Of a stretch of 34,410 nt of DNA, positions 29,992-34,410 are shown one piece after another. A model generated the notes under the pieces. It searched no databases. It was not told where the DNA came from and worked only from the letters and a program-made list of their open reading frames with translations. Made by a program: the position numbers and the translations under genes. The first letter of the stretch is position 1, and every line of letters begins with the position of its first letter. This DNA is from an uncultured Clostridia bacterium (GTDB lineage Bacteria > Bacillota > Clostridia > Christensenellales > UBA1242): contig CALBHW010000049.1 of assembly GCA_937893125.1 (NCBI GenBank), positions 1 to 34,410 on the forward strand. Direction: 5' to 3'.

Positions 29992-32355
29992 CTATTTTTG
30001 ACTTGCTTTTTGCACAAATTCCACTTTTTTATAAACTGATGACGAGTCAAGGCTCTTAAAAATCTTTTTATTTTCCTTTAAAACAAAGCTATCAAAATCG
30101 CCCACAATTTCAAATATTCCAAGGTCAATAAAGACGCTTAAACAAAAAACAAATTGCTTAAAAGGCATATTTTTTTGTTTTGGTTCCTTACTTGCAAAAA
30201 GTTGTTTATAAAGTTCGTAATCATTATTAAAATTAAGTTGCCTTGACGAAAACACACTTAGTTCCCTAAAACAATCGGCAAATGTTTGTCTGTCAAATTT
30301 AAGCCCGTCGACAATTTTCATATCAGCGCGCGCGTCCCTTGGGACAAAAAGTCTTGCATTTGTGTGTTTGCCGACTTCGCTTAAATAGCCCTTGTCAAGA
30401 ATTGCGTCAACAAAAATAATGTTTTTATATGAACCAAAATTTTTAAAACTGTTTGGTGACAAAACGACCGCATTCAGCCCGCTATTTGAAATAATTTCAA
30501 ACATATAATGGGACATTTTATAGTCAAGCAACTTACAAAAATTGTTATAACTTTCAAAGGTCGAACACACAAAAAGCCAGCCAAAATAATCGTCTTTTGC
30601 TTTTTCAATAAATGTTTTTAAATTCTTTTTAAAATAAAGTGACGCCTTGTATTTATCTTCATTAAAAAAGAGTTGTTTAAGATAAATTCCCCGTAAAAGG
30701 TCACCGTCTTGCGCTTTTACAATTTCGCCTGTCGAAATTCCTTTCACAATTCCCTTAACACTTCGCTTTCCTTTAAAAGAGTTTTCTTGCAATTCTATTT
30801 GCATATGTCTATTTTGAGTCGTTCGAAGTAATGACAAATATTTGTAACTATTAAAAGCAATTATACTCAAATTTTCGGCATTCATCGTGATATGTGTCGG
30901 ATGTTTTGGCATAGTAGAAATTGATGCGGTTTCAGGAAGAACAATGTCAAAAACAGGTTTTGGGTTATCGCATCCGCAAGGCTCCAAAATTTCCAAATCT
31001 TCAACCAATTTTAGGTCAATTTGCGATAGTTTTAACTCCTTATCGTAATTTTTTGTCGAGATAAAGTCCTTTGGGCTATAATTTTGAGACAAAAACGCAT
31101 TTAGATTCGTCAAAAAGTTGTTAAAATTTGATTTTTTTATTGTAAGCCCCGCTGCCATTTTATGCCCGCCAAAAGTTTCCAAAACTTCCTTTTGACTTGA
31201 AATAGCGCTATAAATGTCAATGTCCGCAACACTTCTTGCACTTCCCTTTAAAAATCCGTCAACTTCAGAAAATAGGACGGTCGGCCTATTAAACTCATTC
31301 GCAAGTTTTGCCGCAACAATGCCCAAAATTCCGCTGTCCCAGTTGGGAGACGAAAAAACAATGGCATTGTAATTTGAAATGTTGATGTTTTCTAAGCGAG
31401 AAATCGCGTCATCATACACTTTTGAGCAAAGAGCTTGTCTTTCGACATTCATTTCTTCCAACTTGTCAATTGTGTTTTTAAGTAAAATTTTGTCCGTCTT
31501 TATATATAGGTTAAGAGCAACGCTCGCGTCACCCATTCTTCCCGCCGCGTTAATTTTTGGCGCCAAACGAAAAGCAATGTCCGTTGACGACGCATTCATT
31601 GGAAGTTTGTTTTGCTCAAAAAGCATTTTTACGCCGAGCGGAAGATTGCTTTCGTAATCTCTCATTCCAATTTTAACAATCGCGCGGTTTTCGTCAAGAA
31701 GTGGCACAATATCAGCAATCGTTGCAATGGACGCTATGCCAAGATATTCTTTTGCAACAACGAGTCCTTCAAGCGCTTGCACGATTTTAAACGCAAGACC
31801 CGTCCCGCAAAGATATTTAAAAGGATATTCTTGCCCGTCAAGTTTTGCGTTGACAACAATTCCGCTCGGAATAACATCTGGTATGTCGTGGTGGTCGGTA
31901 ACCGCAATTTCTATGCCGAGCGTCTTTGCAAAATCTACTTCTTTTGCGCACGAAATCCCGCAGTCGACAGTGATAATAAGGTCAGGCGAAAACCTTTCTT
32001 TTATCATTTTGACCGTATCAATTGTCAGCCCATAGCCGTCAATATAGCGGTTTGGAAGATAGTAGTCGACATAAAAATCCTTCGACATAAAGTATTTTAC
32101 AAGAATTGCTGTCGCACTGACGCCGTCCACATCGTAGTCGCCAAAAATTAAAACCTTTTCCTTTTTAGTCATTGCCTGTCTAATTCTTTTTACAAGTTTG
32201 TCCATATTTTTTAATTTATATGGGTCGTAAAAACAGCTGTCGTCTGGGTTTAAAAATTTGTTTAAATCTTTTTCGCTCTCAATTTTGCGCGAAGATAAAA
32301 GTTCGCACACAATAGGCGAAATATTGTACTTTTTTGATATTTCTTCTATACTCAT
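29992..32355 (-). CDS. recJ: single-stranded-DNA-specific exonuclease RecJ
   Basis: 5'-to-3' exonuclease of the DHH family used in recombination and base-excision repair. It has 787 residues, like other Firmicutes RecJ proteins that carry an extra C-terminal part. The DHH domain shows IFGDYDVDGVSATAIL (about 70-85), DLIITVDCGIS and AVTDHHDIPD. The DHHA1 domain has SARSVADIDIYSAIS and FGGHKMAAGLTI, and an OB-like section with MNAENLSIIAF follows. No Shine-Dalgarno site is seen before the ATG (sequence AACATATAATTATT), so initiation may be leaderless or weak. The gene stands alone between rpsO and the TIGR04086 gene. Confidence 0.96.
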   Translation of the reverse strand: MSIEEISKKYNISPIVCELLSSRKIESEKDLNKFLNPDDSCFYDPYKLKNMDKLVKRIRQAMTKKEKVLIFGDYDVDGVSATAILVKYFMSKDFYVDYYLPNRYIDGYGLTIDTVKMIKERFSPDLIITVDCGISCAKEVDFAKTLGIEIAVTDHHDIPDVIPSGIVVNAKLDGQEYPFKYLCGTGLAFKIVQALEGLVVAKEYLGIASIATIADIVPLLDENRAIVKIGMRDYESNLPLGVKMLFEQNKLPMNASSTDIAFRLAPKINAAGRMGDASVALNLYIKTDKILLKNTIDKLEEMNVERQALCSKVYDDAISRLENINISNYNAIVFSSPNWDSGILGIVAAKLANEFNRPTVLFSEVDGFLKGSARSVADIDIYSAISSQKEVLETFGGHKMAAGLTIKKSNFNNFLTNLNAFLSQNYSPKDFISTKNYDKELKLSQIDLKLVEDLEILEPCGCDNPKPVFDIVLPETASISTMPKHPTHITMNAENLSIIAFNSYKYLSLLRTTQNRHMQIELQENSFKGKRSVKGIVKGISTGEIVKAQDGDLLRGIYLKQLFFNEDKYKASLYFKKNLKTFIEKAKDDYFGWLFVCSTFESYNNFCKLLDYKMSHYMFEIISNSGLNAVVLSPNSFKNFGSYKNIIFVDAILDKGYLSEVGKHTNARLFVPRDARADMKIVDGLKFDRQTFADCFRELSVFSSRQLNFNNDYELYKQLFASKEPKQKNMPFKQFVFCLSVFIDLGIFEIVGDFDSFVLKENKKIFKSLDSSSVYKKVEFVQKASQK

Positions 32356-32428
32356 AATAATTATATGTTACCACACTTTTTGTCTTTTTCAAAACTTTTT
32401 TTAACGGACAGAAATATTTTTCAAGATT

Positions 32429-32463
32429 AAAAAGAGCACCACTTTTATAGTAGCACTCTTTTT
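32429..32463 (-). terminator. terminator of the TIGR04086 gene
   Basis: AAAAAGAG (32429-32436) pairs with CTCTTTTT (32456-32463), with a partly paired interior and a T-run on the minus strand. It lies about 25 bases after the stop codon. Confidence 0.75.
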
Positions 32464-32489
32464 AAACTCCGAAAAAGTCTTACCTTTAA

Positions 32490-32879
32490 TTATTTTTTTG
32501 CATTCACAAAAATCACCCCAAAAATTAGTCCTATGACACTTGCAAAAAGAATGTCAAAAAGGAGCCCTAATGTAAAAGAAAAACTTGACGCTAAAATCGA
32601 GAACAAAAAGAAAGACAATACAGTATACAAAGCCCCAATAATTGCGCCCTTTAAGAGACCTTTGCTTTTATCTTTTTTTGTCGCAATTTTGACACCAAGC
32701 GCAATGCTCGCGATTTTAATAATTTGATTTGCGACTTTAATCACGGTGTCGCTCATATTTATAAATTTATACAAAATAGCAAGAACCAAAACCGCAATAA
32801 CAGTTAACGCAAGTGCAAAAAGTACTCCCTTAACAATTCCCGCAATCCCTTGCTTCTTATTTGACATAACATTTTCCAT
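32490..32879 (-). CDS. TIGR04086 family membrane protein
   Basis: A 129-residue protein with four predicted membrane helices (VKGVLFALALTVIAVLVLAI; IIKIASIALGVKIA; GLLKGAIIGALYTVLSFFLF; LFDILFASVIGLIFGVIFV). The start GIVKGVLFALALT, the central IALGVKIATKKDKSKGLLKGAIIGALY and the overall length match the small TIGR04086/DUF3792 family of Clostridia, whose genes commonly lie near yajC. Its function is not known. I chose the ATG at 32879 because GAAGGTGGG lies just before it; the longer frame from 32948 has no such site. It is close to yajC here but separated by a repressor gene. Confidence 0.8.
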   Translation of the reverse strand: MENVMSNKKQGIAGIVKGVLFALALTVIAVLVLAILYKFINMSDTVIKVANQIIKIASIALGVKIATKKDKSKGLLKGAIIGALYTVLSFFLFSILASSFSFTLGLLFDILFASVIGLIFGVIFVNAKK

Positions 32880-33037
32880 AATTCCCACCTTCAAAGTTTT
32901 TTCAATTAGAAAATTAAGAAAACATTTCTTATAATTTTCTAACAACACATATAAAAAACTATGCCAAAAAAGGAAAAAATATGTCTATAAATATGTTTTA
33001 TTAAAAAAAATCTATTTTTATATTTTTAGTGCAAATA

Positions 33038-33058
33038 AAAAAACAGGCAAACGCCCGT
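33038..33058 (-). terminator. terminator of the XRE gene
   Basis: ACGGGC pairs with GCCTGT in the minus-strand RNA (one G-U pair, four-base loop, within 33043-33058), followed by seven T. It begins eight bases after the stop codon of the repressor gene. Confidence 0.8.
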
Positions 33059-33066
33059 TCTATAAA

Positions 33067-33312
33067 TTACTCATACAACTCCAAGTCATCCCTTTCGAAA
33101 ATTGGATCATCAAAAAATTCAGCAGTCGTCATATCAAGTCCCTTAATAATTTGCATAACAGTTCTAAGGTTTACGCTTCTATTTCTCTCACTCATCAAAG
33201 TTTTCATAGTATTATGTGGCATAGCAATATTACGCTCCAACCTATATTGAGACAAATTCTTTTCCCTTAAAATATCACTAATTCTCATAGCAACCGCCGT
33301 CGACAACTTCAT
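33067..33312 (-). CDS. XRE-family transcriptional regulator
   Basis: A small DNA-binding protein of 81 residues. It is nearly all helix-turn-helix domain of the Cro/CI type: AVAMRISDILREKNLSQYRLERNIAMPHNTMKTLMSE, with the recognition helix around PHNTMKTLM, then LRTVMQIIKGLDMTTAEFFDD. The last ten residues are acidic. No second domain is present, so it probably acts as a dimer without a sensor part. It has its own promoter, with an inverted repeat at the predicted transcription start, suggesting self-repression, and its own terminator. The ATG follows AAGGGGAT. Nothing in the neighbourhood reveals other targets. Confidence 0.92.
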   Translation of the reverse strand: MKLSTAVAMRISDILREKNLSQYRLERNIAMPHNTMKTLMSERNRSVNLRTVMQIIKGLDMTTAEFFDDPIFERDDLELYE

Positions 33313-33333
33313 ATCATTATCCCCTTACTCTAC

Positions 33334-33349
33334 AGTTGTATTTACAACT
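33334..33349. promoter_or_regulatory. operator-like palindrome at the XRE promoter
   Basis: AGTTGTA-TT-TACAACT, seven perfect pairs with a two-base centre, placed just downstream of the -10 box where the transcript should start. This suits autorepression by the adjacent regulator. Confidence 0.65.
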
Positions 33350-33351
33350 AT

Positions 33352-33380
33352 ATTTTAACAAATTTGCCCATAACTAGCAA
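33352..33380 (-). promoter_or_regulatory. promoter of the XRE gene
   Basis: Minus strand TTGCTA (33375-33380), 17 bases, TAAAAT (33352-33357). Confidence 0.65.
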
Positions 33381-33410
33381 CACAATCAACATATTTTATC
33401 TTAAACAATA

Positions 33411-33483
33411 AAAAAAACAAACTAACCGAAAAGTTAAGCGGACTCTAAAAATTGAGTGCTTTACTTCAAGGTTAATTTGTTTT
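33411..33483 (-). terminator. yajC terminator
   Basis: AAAACAAACTAACC (33414-33427) pairs with GGTTAATTTGTTTT (33470-33483) with one position that is G-U on the minus strand. An inner stem (AAGC/GCTT and ACTC/GAGT) extends the hairpin and a T-run follows on the minus strand. Confidence 0.75.
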
Positions 33484-33517
33484 ATTTTTTTAAATGTTTA
33501 AGGTCAAAAATTATTCC

Positions 33518-34042
33518 TTATTTTGCTTTTTTGATGTCTTTTTGGAAGTTGTTTTTTTTTGAAGCCTTCTTTTCTTTCTTTTCAGTCTCTTCTTTTACTT
33601 CTTCCTTAGGCTCTTCTTGTGGCTTTTCTTCTTCTTTTTTCTCTTCCACTTTTTCAGTGCCCTTTAAAACATCTTTTTTTGCTTCTTCTGGCTCAATTAC
33701 ATTGCCGTTTTCGTCAAGCAAAAGGTCTTGTTTTTGGTCAATTCCCAAAATAACTTGCGAGTTAACAGTTATGTAACTTGGTTTTCCACTTTCTTCGCCA
33801 GTTTTAATAGTTACAACTCTGCCCATATTTGTCTCTTTTTGAGAAACAATTTCGCCATAAATCCCCGCATTTGTAACGACTTTGTCGCCCGCTTTGAGTT
33901 CGGACAACATTTTTGTAACTTGTTCTTGATTTTTCTTTCTATTTATGGTGCCCAAAATCAAATAAACAACCATAAGGGCAATCAAAACACCCAATGCAAT
34001 AGTCCAACCGACATTGCCTGCTTCACATAAAAAATTAAGCAT
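33518..34042 (-). CDS. yajC: preprotein translocase subunit YajC with long charged tail
   Basis: Accessory subunit of the Sec translocon. One membrane helix (about 13-31, WTIALGVLIALMVVYLILG) is followed by the YajC core: NRKKNQEQVTKMLSELKAGDKVVTNAGIYGEIVS and VVTIKTGE, then VNSQVILGI. The family usually has 85-110 residues; this one has 174. The extra 70 or so are rich in K and E and probably disordered. The ATG follows AAAAGGAG and the gene has its own promoter and terminator. secD/secF do not follow it here. Confidence 0.92.
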   Translation of the reverse strand: MLNFLCEAGNVGWTIALGVLIALMVVYLILGTINRKKNQEQVTKMLSELKAGDKVVTNAGIYGEIVSQKETNMGRVVTIKTGEESGKPSYITVNSQVILGIDQKQDLLLDENGNVIEPEEAKKDVLKGTEKVEEKKEEEKPQEEPKEEVKEETEKKEKKASKKNNFQKDIKKAK

Positions 34043-34094
34043 AAAATCTCCTTTTAGTCTAAAAGGGCGAGCATTTTGTCCCTTTTACACAACT

Positions 34095-34123
34095 ATTATA
34101 ATAAAACCGCCCCAAATAAGCAA
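34095..34123 (-). promoter_or_regulatory. yajC promoter
   Basis: Minus strand TTGCTT (34118-34123), 17 bases, TATAAT (34095-34100). The short leader also contains AAAAGGG/CCCTTTT, which can form a small hairpin upstream of the Shine-Dalgarno site. Confidence 0.75.
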
Positions 34124-34212
34124 ACCTTTTTATGTCCTTTTTTGTCACTTTTTGAAAATTATATATTTGCGCAAATTAGTCATATAAAAAAGTTAATTAA
34201 ATCACCCTATTT

Positions 34213-34252
34213 CTCCTTCGGGCTGTGTGGGGCTAGTCGCCGACTGTGTACG
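34213..34252. other. short GC-rich island of unknown origin
   Basis: About 40 bases with much higher G+C than anything around, including TTCGGGCTGTGTGGGGC and TAGTCGCCGACTGTG. It lies between the yajC promoter and the terminator of the upstream gene, has no open frame, and matches no RNA that I recognise. Confidence 0.5.
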
Positions 34253-34254
34253 AT

Positions 34255-34285
34255 AAAAAAGAGCAACCATATAAGGTTACTCTTT
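34255..34285 (-). terminator. terminator of the truncated upstream gene
   Basis: In the minus-strand RNA AAAGAGUAACC pairs fully with GGUUGCUCUUU (one G-U pair, six-base loop, 34258-34285), followed by U residues. It starts about ten bases after the stop codon at 34295-34297. Confidence 0.85.
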
Positions 34286-34294
34286 AAAAATTTG

Positions 34295-34410
34295 TTATAA
34301 TGATACTTTTTTCTTTCTATTTTCTTTTTCTTTTGCTTTTTTGCCTGCTCTTATTTCAAGAACAAAACCGATAGCAATAACAACTCCGCCACAAATCACA
34401 AAATACTTCC
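34295..34410 (-). CDS. C-terminal end of a membrane protein (cut by window edge)
   Basis: The last 37 codons of a gene that enters from the right edge. The visible part is a hydrophobic stretch (YFVICGGVVIAIGFVLEI) followed by a strongly basic tail (RAGKKAKEKENRKKK) ending VSL. This is a membrane helix with a positively charged end, cytoplasmic by the positive-inside rule. A terminator follows directly, which supports that it is real. Too little is visible to name it. Confidence 0.65.
   Translation of the reverse strand, partial: KYFVICGGVVIAIGFVLEIRAGKKAKEKENRKKKVSL

Overview
The window is AT-rich bacterial DNA with strong Shine-Dalgarno sites, sigma-A-type promoters, a CIRCE element and an uninterrupted sporulation sigma-K gene. 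Together with the gene order hrcA-grpE-dnaK-dnaJ ... rsmE-mtaB-rpsU and a TIGR04086/YajC pair, this points to a low-GC, probably spore-forming member of the Clostridia. It is most likely an uncultured lineage; I cannot name the species. Almost every gene lies on the minus strand.

Left part (1-15300): rpsU, then mtaB-rsmE, which overlap by four bases. Next comes a gene-free stretch with a promoter-to-terminator small RNA candidate on the plus strand, then the heat-shock operon hrcA-grpE-dnaK-dnaJ under a CIRCE operator. rarA and the plus-strand sigK (with a pro-sequence-like N terminus) are divergent. They are followed by the RNase P RNA gene with near-consensus promoter and terminator, a ribonuclease J with a long basic N-terminal extension, and a multi-pass membrane protein of unknown function. 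Between the last two lie a 13-bp tandem repeat and a cloverleaf-like inverted repeat.

Middle part (15600-26700): a compact phage-derived cassette. In transcription order it holds a sigma-region-4-like regulator, a large terminase with all catalytic motifs, a small terminase-like protein, a P22-type portal, a scaffold, a major capsid protein, a small conserved-looking protein, a gp4/gp11-like adaptor, a beta-rich nozzle-like protein, and a lysis block (25-residue peptide, BhlA/UviB-type holin, second two-helix membrane protein). No integrase, replication, tail-fibre, injection-protein or endolysin gene is visible. It therefore looks like either a stripped short-tailed-phage remnant or a domesticated particle such as a gene-transfer-agent-like system. 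A plus-strand SH3-like membrane protein sits inside it, between regulator and terminase.

Right part (27000-34410): host genes again. rpsO (own promoter and structured leader) is followed by a terminator and pnp; then recJ, a TIGR04086 membrane protein, a small self-regulating-looking XRE repressor, yajC, and the C-terminal end of another membrane protein cut by the window edge. No tRNA gene and no CRISPR array was found.
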